Source of the DNA: Poecilobothrus nobilitatus
Lineage: Eukaryota; Arthropoda; Insecta; Diptera; Dolichopodidae
Length of the DNA: 64,000 nt
Reading direction: 5' to 3'
Assembly (NCBI GenBank): GCA_947095535.1
Contig: OX352774.1
Location: 219,530,965-219,594,964 of the forward strand
Position numbers and translations under genes: made by a program. Position 1 is the first letter of the stretch; every line of letters starts with the position of its first letter. Below, piece after piece: positions 41,842 through 53,046 of the stretch. Below the pieces are notes generated by a model. That model ran no database searches. It worked only from the letters and a program-made list of their open reading frames with translations, and was not told the origin of the DNA.

Positions 41842-41855
41842 TTTAAAGTTATAAT

Positions 41856-43815
41856 GAATAATATAGAAATAAAAACCGTATAATAATGGGAAATTCAATT
41901 TAATTAAATTCTGAAACTTGATTTTTCATTATGATTATACTTTCACATTAAAAAAATTCGAAAAAATATGCTCCAATTATAAAAAAACAAAACACAACAA
42001 AGAATTTATTTTTGGCTGTTGGAAGAATCGTGTTTCTTTCTTAAATCGTAATTTTAACCCAAAAGAAATTTTGCAGATTTCAATAATTTAGGCATTTTCA
42101 AGTTGGGAAATAGATGTGCCCAAAATTCGATGACATTAAGTTTAATAATAAGTTCAGAATAAGTGTCTTTAATTTTATACGTCTACTTTTATAAATTTTC
42201 GTTAAGATTTTAATTTCGTCGCATTGACACACGGTCTTGTCTCAATCGATAACATTTTACATACTTTAAAATAAGTTGAAAAAAATTTACTGAGATGGCG
42301 AAAAATCAAAAACTTACAGTGCCAAATAAAAATAAATTTTGACATTTACAATTGTACAACAGCATTTTTCATTTTTGTAAATAATTTATATTGAATGCTT
42401 TAAAATGAACTGAATATTAAGAAAGTATTTTTCTGATGGCTGATGGCAATTTTAATATAAATTGAAGCAACACTAGCTCAAAAAAAGGTTTTTGATTGGT
42501 TTTATATATTTTTAAAGCTGAAAAAGAAGTAGTAAGGTAGCATTTACATTTAGTGGATTTTCCTTTCCTAATTTTTATGTCCATTCTTCACTCAGCCGTT
42601 ATATAATAAATCAAAAAATGAAATAAAGCATCAAAATTCACAATGCCTTAATGTTGTTATTTTACCTAACCTTTGTGGTAAAATTTTCACATATTATAAT
42701 GACATATTATATAAAATATGACAATATATTTTATGTCAAAATTTTCTTTTGGGTAAGTCAAAATTTTACTTTGTAGAATAAAAAGTTATCGACTGGGGCA
42801 TGGGCTATGTGACAAATTATTATAATCATATTGAGTGAACATAGTGTAAACATGTCAAATTCTATGCCCAATTTTGCAATATAATTGACAACATTTCACT
42901 TATTACTTATAAAAATACTTCACTTAAAAAAATTTTGCCAAATCCCAATAAGCATACATTTTTTTAAACATTTACTTTATATTTCAAAAAAAAAAAATTT
43001 CAAATAGAATTTTTTTCGCGATTAAAATACTTTTCTATATACTACGAGTATACTAAAAATATACGAAAAAGAAATAATAAATAAATAAATTTTCTTTTTA
43101 TTACGCAATAGAAATAGGTGTTAAGAATGGTGGTAAATGATTCTAATTGAAAATTATGCAATTTATTTTTCACAAATGTTTGTTTTTCCTTTTCTTATTT
43201 TTTTCACATTTGTTTTTGAATTAGCAGATAATAGTTAACCAAAATCTGTATATGTAAAGATTTTTACCTTTTAAATTTAAAATTGATTAACTGTCAAAAA
43301 TAAAAGTATTTTTCTATAAGTACCTATCATTGGTGTAACAAAATAAAACATTTTAAATTTTTTATTATAATAATATATTACGGTTATTAATTCTTATGCG
43401 ATTACTATTATTATCTCTACATACACCTATATTTGTCTCGCAGATTTTATGTATATCCTTCAATAATCATGAAGATTACTTATATAACTATTCGGTAGTT
43501 TTTCTTTAGTTCTTTTATAGCTGTTAATGTTAGTTTTATTTTGATATTTTTTGTCTCCGCTAATTTTAAGTATTGTTCTTTCAGTTACACTTAATTTGAT
43601 CTTATATTTTGCTCATTCGATATTATTTCATATTTAAGAATATGATATATAAACATAATCATAATATGAAACAAGATTTAATTTTATTAAAATCTTTTCC
43701 TCATCCTTTATTTTTAATTAAATTTCATTTCAATTCTCTTTTTTTTTTATCATTATTTTCCTTCAATTAGCATGTTCAAGATCGTTGAAAGTTTTTTATC
43801 TCAGTTCACAGAGCA
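41856..43815. other. AT-rich intergenic DNA
   Basis: No coding or RNA gene visible. A block at about 42558-42602 resembles 36448-36478. Otherwise low-complexity. Confidence 0.45.
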
Positions 43816-43900
43816 ATGAGTTGAAATTATTTGAGTTGAATTATTTGAGTTGAAATTATTTGAGTTGAAATTATTTGAGTTGAATTATTTGAGATGAAAT
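43816..43900. repeat. 14-15 bp minisatellite
   Basis: Five to six copies of TGAGTTGAAATTATT or its 14-base form TGAGTTGAATTATT in direct tandem, the last changed to GAGATGAAAT. Confidence 0.85.
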
Positions 43901-45601
43901 ATCGCTTTATCTCACGACACATTTCCGTACATTTTTAAAACATCTATTAAAATTTTGACTGACCCAAGAGTAAATTTAAAAATTCCCCGATCATTACTAG
44001 CAGCCAATATCATACCAGCCTAAATATATGCAAATTTAAAAACATTTAGTTTTTTTCCATTTATTTATTTCATCAAATTTTAGTTCCTATAATCAGCCTA
44101 AATATATGAAAATTTAATAAAAATAAAGTGAAATTTAATAAAGTATAAGAAAAAATAAATTATAATAATAAAAAAAAAAAAAAAGAAACAACTAATAATA
44201 ATGGACATATGAGTTAAATATACCTACTCATCCCGTAATTGCCTAAATATCAGAGGTTTATACTAAAAAGTACTTTCAAAATAATTTTTTTAATTTTAAA
44301 TAAATAAATAAAATCAAAAATAATATAATTTCATAACGTAATAATAATTTAAGAATTGGAAAATTAAGGAAGATTTCAATTTAAATTTTTATAGTTTTTC
44401 CTTCAAAGATATTTAATTAAATACGTACAACCCTAAAAAAAGTTTATATGCATTATGTTCAGTGCGTCAGTCTTCACCTTAATCTGTTTCATTTTACACA
44501 GCCTCTCCAATTGCATGGTTTTTTTTTAATTACTTTATTTGTGTATCTCGTTTGTTAGGAAAATAATATTTCAAATTTTAAAAACCTCCCTTTAAAAAAA
44601 AGAAAAAAAAAAAACAATTTTAAATAAAAATTAAATTGATTGAAACACTCTTAGAGACGATCACTATATATAAATAATTTCGTATGATTAATTTTGATTT
44701 TTACCTTTAAAAAGTTTGAAAAAAAAAACTTTTTATTGTTATTTTTATATTTTGCCATCTCAATGCATTTTTCATAAGCGCTTTGTAAATCTAGAGAATG
44801 AAAATACTTTTTTTTTTTTGGTTTTTTTCCATCCTCTCTTTTTTTTTTTCCCCCCATAATATGTTTCCATCGATTTCTTTCGAAAATTAAAAACTTTCTT
44901 TTGGAAAAAAAAAAACCTATGTTTAATCTCTCTTTTAGTTAATTTTGATTTGGTTGTTTTTTTTTTTTTATTTTGTTTTTTTCTGTTTTTATCTTCAATC
45001 TTCATATTAATTCCATTCAATTCAGATATTTAAACTAAAAATTTTCTCATCTATAAACTAGTCTTTAAAAGTGTTTCAAAGTTAAAACATTAAAAAGTCA
45101 ATCATTTTTATTTTCATTTTTTTTTTTTTTTTTTGTGTTGATGAAATTTTCATTTCTTTTCAATTTTTGTATTTATTTTGTGCGTAATTTTATTAAATTT
45201 ATAGTGATTTTAAAACGATCTTGATCGTGAACTTTAACCGTTTATACCACAACAAAACGCACAAAAAAAAAAAACAAAAACAATAAAAAACTGCATTTAT
45301 TAAAAGAAAATTTTAAATAAAACTTTTATATATAAATTTTAAATTTTTTGAAAAGTGAACAAGAAGTAATCGATCATAAAATTTATGATTAATTTGTGTG
45401 AAGTGATTTAAATTGATTTAAAAATTTAATTAATTATACTAAAGTATCTTTTCTACATTTTTTTTATACTTTTATCAAAAGAAAAAAAAAAAGTGAAACT
45501 TAAGGCAAAAAAAAAAAAAAAACAAAACAGACATAAAGAAAAAAACATATAAAATATACATAAAAAAAAAAAACAAAAATAAAGAAAAAATAAAAACAAT
45601 T
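43901..45601. other. upstream region of gene 1
   Basis: AT-rich DNA before the first decarboxylase gene. A TATATATAAATTTT motif at about 45327-45340 and an A-rich leader run up to the start codon. The promoter and transcription start cannot be fixed by eye. Confidence 0.4.
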
Positions 45602-47402
45602 ATGGATCCAAATGTTTTTCGTGAATTTGGTAAAGCAACCGTTGATTTTATTGCTGATTATTTGGAAAATATTCGAGATCGGTTGGTATTAACTAACTAA
45701 TGTTAATTATATTTTAGTTTTTATAAATTAATTTTTAAGTGTCAATTAATTTTATCTTTTTTTTTTTTGTTGTTTTACAAAATTTTTTTTATTTTTTGAT
45801 TTTTTTTTTTTTTTTTTTTTAGAAATGTATTACCATCAGTTTCACCCGGATATTTACATGATTTATTACCAAATGAAGCACCAGAAAATCCAGAAAATTG
45901 GAAAAATGTTTTAGATGATATTGAAAAATTTATAATGCCTGGTATAACACATTGGCAATCACCAAATTTTCATGCATATTATCCAACAGCAACATCATTT
46001 CCATCAGTAGTTGGTGAAATGTTATCAGCTGGTTTTGGTATTATTGGATTTAGTTGGGTAGGATTTTAGAAGTTTATTATGTATCTATATTTAAAACTTA
46101 AAATTTTAATATATGTTTTTATTTGTGAAATAATTTATTTTTTGTTTTTGTAAGATTTGTAGTCCAGCTTGTACTGAATTAGAATCAATTGTTATGGATT
46201 GGGTAGCAAAATTTTTAAATTTACCAGAAATATTTTTAAATACAACAAAAGGACCTGGTGGTGGTGTTATACAAGGATCAGCTAGTGAAGCAATATTAGT
46301 TGCTTTATTAGCAGCACGTGAAAAATCAGTTAAAGAAATTCAATTAAAATATCCAAATTTAACAGAAAATGAAATACGTGGTAAATTGATTGCATATTCA
46401 AGTGATCAAAGTAATAGTTGTGTTGAAAAAGCTGGTTTATTAGCTGCTATACCAATACGTTTATTAAAAACTGGTAAAGATTTAATATTAACTGGAAATA
46501 TTATTGAGGCAGCATTTAAAGAAGATTTAGCTCAAAATAAAATACCAATAATATGTATTGCAACTTTAGGTACAACTGGTACATGTGCATATGATGATAT
46601 TGAAAGTTTAACATTAATATGTAAAAAATATAATATATGGTTACATATTGATGCAGCATATGCTGGTGCATTATTAATGTTACCCGAATTAAAATTATCA
46701 TTTCGTAAATCATTAGAAAATATTGATTCAATTAATTATAATTTACATAAATCAATGATGATTAATTTTGATTGTTGTGGTATGTGGTTAAAAAATTCAA
46801 ATGATATTGTTGATAATTTTAATGTTGATCGTATATATTTAAAACATTCATTTGAAAATCAATCAAATAAAGCACCAGATTATCGACATTGGCAAATACC
46901 ACTTGGTAGACGTTTTAGAGCATTAAAAGTATGGATAACATTAAGAACAATTGGTACTGAAGGTATACGTAATAATATAAGAAAACATATAAAATTAGCT
47001 GAATATTTTGAATCATTGGTAATTAAAGATTTACGTTTTGAAATTTATGCAAAAAGAAGTTTTGGTTTAATTTGTTTTCGATTAAAAACTGATAATGAAT
47101 TAAATAAAAAATTATTAGAGAAATTAATGGAAAGAAAAAAAATTTATTTAATTCAAGCACAACATAATAATAATATATTTTTAAGATTTGTTATATGTGG
47201 TTTAGATCCACAAAAAAATGATATTGATTTTGCATGGAATGAAATACAAGAACAAACAAATTTAATAACAATACAAGAAAAATCATCTGATGTAAATTAT
47301 ACAGAATATGATACAGAATCTGAAATAAAAATTAATGAAATCTCAAAAACGTTACAGAAACATTTATTTGTTGAAAATGAAGGTGAAAAAGGAAAACAAT
47401 AA
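45602..47402 (+). CDS. amd: amd-type aromatic amino acid decarboxylase (DHPAA synthase), gene 1
   Basis: Predicted PLP enzyme converting DOPA to 3,4-dihydroxyphenylacetaldehyde, CO2, ammonia and H2O2, as known for insect AAS/Amd enzymes in cuticle crosslinking. Exons: 45602-45681, 45823-46057, 46155-47402 (520 aa). The exon 1 donor, CG|GTTGGT, is weak but is the one that keeps the frame shared with genes 2 and 3; the other acceptors and donors are ordinary. Visible motifs: [18 protein letters not shown] at the N-terminus, [23 protein letters not shown] at 106, [13 protein letters not shown] at about 138-150, SDQSNSC with Asn192 in place of DOPA decarboxylase His192, HIDAAYAG with Asp271, NLHKS with the PLP lysine at 304, and RIYLKH plus [13 protein letters not shown] in the mobile loop. 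The length matches Drosophila Amd (about 510 aa). Intact and closest to Amd. An ATTAAA at 47473-47478 is a possible poly-A signal. Confidence 0.93.
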
Positions 47403-47596
47403 TAACTTATTAATTTGTTTTTTTTTTTGGTTTTTATTTGTTTTTATTGTTTATTTATGAAAATAATTTATTATTAAAGTTTTATTTTATTATGTTTGAC
47501 ACCAAATTACATGTTATTATTCATTTTTTTTTTGCCCCTTTAAAAAATATAAGTTCCCCTACGAATTTAATGTGAAATCGCTGATGACTTACATAT
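47403..47596. other. 3' flank of gene 1
   Basis: T-rich 3' UTR with an ATTAAA hexamer at 47473-47478, then unique AT-rich DNA. Confidence 0.5.
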
Positions 47597-47775
47597 ATCC
47601 TTATTAAATTAGACTTATGATACATATATCATCAAAATTTGTCTTTAAATTAAGGCTCGAACTCTAAAATTTCTATCATGGTTATTTAGCTTTTTGTATT
47701 CAAACCAAATTAAAAGGTATATGGTTCGAATCCAAATTCAATGTTAAATTCTGGTGATACGTATCACAAGTCTAA
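47597..47775. repeat. small inverted-repeat element with B-box-like core
   Basis: AATTAGACTTATGATACATATATCATC near 47607 is roughly complementary to GGTGATACGTATCACAAGTCTAATA near 47752. Between the arms is GGTTCGAATCC (about 47723-47733), a good pol III B-box, without a matching A-box. Possibly a decayed TIR element or SINE; class not assigned. Confidence 0.45.
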
Positions 47776-48140
47776 TATACCTTTTTTACTTTAACTAAAA
47801 TAATTTTTACTTTAAGTGAAGACATTTTTACTTTAAGTGAAGAAATTTTTACTTTAAATGAAGATATTTAAGTTTACTTTAAGTAAAAATAAGACATTTG
47901 TAATAAAAATTAAAGTAAAACATTACATGTAATATACATATATATATATATTATATTACATAAATATATGGTTTAAATATATATGAATTACATAAATTAA
48001 ATATATGTATATTAAAATATATTTATGTAACATAAATTACTGAAGTAAAGATTCTTCATTTAAAATAAAAATGTTTTCACTTAAAGTAAAAAATATTCAC
48101 TTTGAGTTAAAAAGTCTTCAGTTAAAGTAAAACTGGTATA
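47776..48140. mobile_element. MITE with long inverted arms made of about 21-bp tandem repeats
   Basis: The left arm (47776-47870) is several copies of TTTTTACTTTAAGTGAAGA. The right arm (48048-48140) is the same unit in reverse complement (TCTTCA...TTAAAGTAAAAA). The ends TATACC and GGTATA match. The centre is a TA/ATATG-rich spacer. No coding capacity; flanking TA would fit a TA-inserting family. Confidence 0.75.
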
Positions 48141-48420
48141 TGATATGAATATTAATTCCATTTTCACATAGATAGTAAAGTAGAATGAACACCGTTACTG
48201 CTTTCGCAATACAGAAGCTCAGAAGTATCTTTGAAGGAAAAGCAATGAAAAAGTAATGACTTTATGTTTAGAAAGTCACTTGATTGCTTAATCTGCTAGA
48301 GTATGGGACAAAAATTTAGAACCTATATTTAAATTCAGTCATGTTGATAAAACGATTTGAATAATTTATAAGAATTTAAAAAAAAATATCAATATGAGAC
48401 ACTTGAAATAATTTTATTAA

Positions 48421-48580
48421 GGGGTGGCCTAGTGAGTAAAAACGTATAAAACACCGAGACAGTGTGGGTTCGAATCCTACACACGTCATAAGAATAATTG
48501 CTCCTTATGACATTTATAGCCATGCCTGAAAAGGATGTCATTTCCTTGTCGCATTTATGTGCCAGGGGAATAAACAAAAA
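48421..48580 (+). mobile_element. SINE family A copy between genes 1 and 2
   Basis: The head GGGTGGCCTAGTGAGTAAAAACG keeps the A-box, B-box GGTTCGAATCC follows at about 48468-48478, then ACACGTCATAAGAATAA, CTTATGACATTTATAGCCATG, the 3' domain ATTTCCTTGTCGCATTTATGTG and an A-rich tail. A few bases between the boxes are missing compared with 63450. Confidence 0.85.
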
Positions 48581-49383
48581 AAAAACTTGATTAATTTGTC
48601 AGTTGTGTACACACGGAAAATATTTACACTCAAATTCCTAATTCCTATCATAATTATCTCAAACCCAATTTCCCCATTAATCCTACCCTCATTCATTTCC
48701 CCAAAAACAAACTGTACATTATATCACTATATTAAAGGACCCATTATAAAATTTGGTTTTAAAGGGAGTGGTTTTTATTGACAAAAGTCCAACACTATCC
48801 AGTAGTTCCATTGTTTCTATGTTTCTATGTTTTTACATCGTCCCTCGAAAACAAAAACAAAAAAAAACAACAAAATTACTTTTTATTATACATATACGTA
48901 TATCTTAACCCACCTAATGGTTGATAAGGAAACTGAAGCATAATCATTCAGGTGAATTTTTATATGAAGCTTAATCAATTAATCGGATATTAAACAAATA
49001 AAAAGAAGAAGATTATGTATTTATCATGTAAATCTTAAACATAAAGAAATAAAAATTGATATAATTAGCATATCTAATTGCTATATAAAATCAGTACTTC
49101 AGTTCACTGATTAAAAAAAAACAATTTACGTTACTTTATTTAAAAAAATTTTTTTGATTTTAACTTTTAAAAACCTTGAATTTATCGTTGATTAAATATT
49201 GACATAATATAAGGAAAACAGAGGAAAACTGTAACGTTACAATTCTTCCGTTATATATTTTGATTCATTTCCCACAATAAAGTTTAAATTAAAACGAAAT
49301 TTATTTTTAATATTTAGTTTTAAACTGTTTACAGAGTAGTGTTAACTTAAAGAAATTATTTTAATTTTAATTTAAAAGAAATA
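48581..49383. other. upstream region of gene 2
   Basis: AT-rich spacer. GGAAACTGAAGCATAAT near 48930 matches the distal end of SINE family B copy 3, suggesting a small fragment. No promoter element is clear. Confidence 0.4.
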
Positions 49384-51263
49384 ATGAATTCAGATGAGTT
49401 TCGTGATTTTAGTGCAGCATCAATTGAATTTATTATCAATTATTTGAAAACAATACGAAACCGGTAAAAAAAAAAATAATTGATTGGTATTTAATTTAAA
49501 TTATTTTAAACAAGAAAAAGAAGGATTTTTATTATATATTTTTTTTTCTTTTAATTTCTATATATATATATATAAATATATAATATATATGTATAGTGAT
49601 GTTTTACCATCAGTAAAACCAGGTTATTTACATGATTTATTACCTAATGAAGCTCCTGAAATGCCACAAAATTGGAAAACAGTATTAGATGATTTAAATA
49701 AATATATTTTACCTGGATTAACACATTGGCAATCACCATATTTTCATGCTTATTATCCAACAACAACATCATATCCATCAATGGTAGCTGAATTTATTGC
49801 ATCTGGTATTAGTGTTTTAAATTTTAATTGGGTAAGATTTAGAAAAAAAAAGTGTTAAATTTCATAACTATATAATATATATATATACATATATAATGTA
49901 ATATTAATATATATATATTTTTTAACAGCTTTGCAGTCCTGCAGCAACTGAATTGGAAGCTATAGTTTGTGATTGGGTAGCAAAATTTATTAATCTTCCA
50001 AAAAAATTTTTAAATAATTCTAAAAGTTCAAATGTTATCGGTTGTATTGAAGGTGTTGATGATGTTGGTGGTGGTTCTGGTGGTAGTGGTGGTGGTGGTG
50101 GTGGTGGCAGTTTACATAATTCAGCTAGTGATACTATTTTAGTTTGTGTAATAGCATCACGTGAAAAATATTTAAAATATTATCAAAAAAAATTTCCAAA
50201 TATATCGAAATATGAAATTTTATCAAAATTTATCGGTTATTCAAGTGATCAAAGTAATAGTTCAATTGAAAAAGCTGGTCTATTAGCTGGTATACCCATA
50301 CGTTTACTTGAAACAAATGATAATTTTGAAATGAATGGTAAAATTTTATATGATGCAATTAATAATGATTTATCAATTGGTAAAATTCCAATAATATGTA
50401 TTGGAACATGTGGTACAACTGGTATTGGTGCTTTTGATAATATTATTGAATTAGGATTAATATGTAAAAAATATAATATATGGTTTCATATTGATGCGGC
50501 TTATGCTGCTATCAGTAATTCATTACCAGAATTTAATTTTCCATATAAAAATGGTTTTGAATATGCCCAATCTTTTAATTATAATTTACCAAAATCAATG
50601 TTAATTAATTATGATTGTTGTGCTTTATGGTTAGAAAATACATCTGATGTTATTGATCATTTTAATATTGATCGAATTTATTTAAAACATAATTTTGAAA
50701 CAAAATCAACAATTGCACCAGATTATAGAAATTGGCAATTAGGATTGGGAAGACGTTTTAGAGCTTTAAAAGTCTGGATGGTAATGAGAATTTTAGGTCT
50801 TGAAAATTTACGTAATTATGTACGTACAACATATAAATTAGCTGAATATTTTGAAAAATTAATTTTAAAAGATCAACGTTTTGAATTAATTGGTACACGT
50901 AAAACGGGTTTAGTATGTTTTCGTATTAAAAATAATAATAAATTAACACATAAATTATTAGAATATTTAACACAACGTAAAAAAGTATATTTAATTGAAG
51001 CAAATATTAAAAATATAACATATTTAAGATTTGTAATTGGTGGAAATGATCCAAAACAAGAAGATATTATTATATCATGGAATGAAATATGTGAATGTAC
51101 AAAATTATTATTTAATAATGAAAATGAAAAAAAAATTTTAAGAAAATGTATTGAAAATGATGATAATAAACATGTAAAAGATCAATTTAGTACTGAAATA
51201 TTAAAACAAAATTCTGAATTTTCTGTGGCATATAAAGAAGATAAAAAACAATATACACAATAA
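49384..51263 (+). CDS. diverged amd-like decarboxylase, gene 2 (possible altered activity)
   Basis: Same architecture as gene 1: exons 49384-49463, 49597-49831 and 49929-51263 (549 aa), with exon 1 (80 nt) and exon 2 (235 nt) identical in length to its neighbours. It keeps THWQSPYFHAYYP, SDQSNSS (Asn215, equivalent to 192), HIDAAYA with Asp294, and the PLP lysine Lys327. Unusual points: the [13 protein letters not shown] loop is replaced by a 23-residue-longer segment rich in Gly/Ser (residues about 143-166, encoded by GGT repeats) ending LHNSASD; the His before the PLP lysine is Pro (NLPKS); AYAG is [12 protein letters not shown] is RNWQLGLG; and ACTELE is AATELE. The frame is fully open, so the gene is probably expressed, but phosphate or cofactor binding may be changed. 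It may be a specialised enzyme, a pseudo-enzyme, or an early pseudogene. The first acceptor follows a TA-rich rather than T-rich tract. Confidence 0.88.
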
Positions 51264-52319
51264 CCATAGGTGTAGAACAGTTGATCTAAATTCACATTGC
51301 AAATATCCACTTTACCTAATATCATTTCATAAATAACTCGTTTCGCAAAAACTAATTTAACAAAAGGCCAAGATGACGACAAAATTTTTACTTTGCAAAA
51401 CATCTGTTTGGCAAATTTTCAAATAATATGAAATAACATATTTATATATATACACATGGGGGGCATTAGATTAGGTTGGGAGCTTTGTTTAGATTGATTT
51501 GATACATTGACAAAAAATCTGGTAATTTACAAATACTTTTTTTTTTTTTTATCTACATTTTTGCTGAAGAGACATTTTTTTTATTTTTTGACGAATGGAT
51601 ATTCCAATTTTGAGAAATTTTGCTAATTATTTTTTTTTTTTGCACTTCAAGTTTTTTGATAAATTGACTTTGGCGAAATAAATGTTTGTTATCTGAGTTT
51701 TGTCAAGTGTTACGCTCTCGCTTTAACCAGCTATAACTGTAATTATTTATTAATCTAATTTTGTTTTTTGTATAATTATTATTTTAAAATAAAGTAAATT
51801 TTAATTAAAATCATAATTTGAAATTTTTTTTATTAAACTACAACTTGAACAGATGTTGTACAAAAATGATAACTGTTTCTTATTAATTAGGGGCACTTAT
51901 ATATATTATTCCTAGAACGGTTTCTTCCAACTTTTTCTGCTTCCCAATAGAAAATCATATTTTAATTAAAGTTTTATTTTAATTTTTATTCTAATAAAAT
52001 ACATTTAAGGATCAAACACTTTAATTTTGTCTAATTTCTTTTCAAATTTGAGAATTGTTATAATGTTAAGACTATTTTTTTAAAGCAGAGTTTTTGTTTA
52101 TTTCAATATTTCTAGTAACTACTGGAAAATCTACAAAAATCATAGATTATCTGAATTTTATCATTAAAATTTTTTTTTAAATATTGTATTTATAACCATT
52201 CAGATACAATTCCTATAAACTTATGCTATAACCAAAATAGATGAAACGAAAAGGAAAGTAAAAGTTCATCGGTATTGAAATACATTCAGTCTATTTCAAT
52301 TAACCACAATACTCCTAAC
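51264..52319. other. gene 2 downstream spacer
   Basis: AT-rich, no gene. An eight-base TSD-like CTCCTAAC at 52312-52319 abuts the next element. Confidence 0.5.
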
Positions 52320-53046
52320 CAGAGTTGCCATTTCGTGGGTTACCCAAAATGTGCGTAATTTCAAATACGTTGGATAATCATTGAGTAATGTGAAATTCGA
52401 GTAAATTTTAGGGTAATTCCATTCAGATTTGAATAAATTTTTATTTTTCATATTTTTTTTTGTAATAATAATATTTTATAGTTTTAAATCAAAATTTTTT
52501 GACAGAAATAAGTTACTTGTTTAATAAATTAGCATTTGAAAAATTGTTCTGTAAAACTAGAATATAAAAAGTTAAAAAAAATTTGACGCGTTAATACTTG
52601 TTTTAATAATAGTTTGACCCGTTTCCAGTCAGCTCATTATTATTAAAACAAGTTTGAGGAATAACCTAAACAGAGACACAATTGCTTCAATTTTATTCAC
52701 CAAAGATGGTGTAAATGAAAGTGATGACTGTATTAAATTTGAACCGGAAAAGAAGTTACTGCATTCCAAAATATGGAATGAAATATATAAAAATAATGAA
52801 AAATAAATGTACGATGTAAATGTACTGGGCAAAAATACTTTGCTTCCTTTAGATAATCTTAAATAATCTTAATAAATAATGAAGTTCAATATTATTGTGT
52901 TATTATATTTTATTAATAGACTGAAAATGCTGTTTTTGTTTTGTAAATTTAATATTTTGTTATTATAATTTTTTGTTGACGTATTATTTAATAAATTTAT
53001 TTAAAACGAGGAAGAGTGCAGTAGAGTAGACTGTGTCAACTCTGGG

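Noticed and set aside
43816..43900. CRISPR-like regular repeats
   Set aside because: Units of 14-15 bp are directly adjacent without spacers in an insect nuclear sequence; an ordinary minisatellite.
46516..46731. Minus-strand open frame inside gene 1
   Set aside because: Shadow of the decarboxylase exon; the plus strand carries the conserved motifs.
48389..48577. Minus-strand open frame of 62 codons
   Set aside because: Antisense of the SINE copy; the same RTHTVSVFYTFLLT-type peptide appears from other SINE copies.
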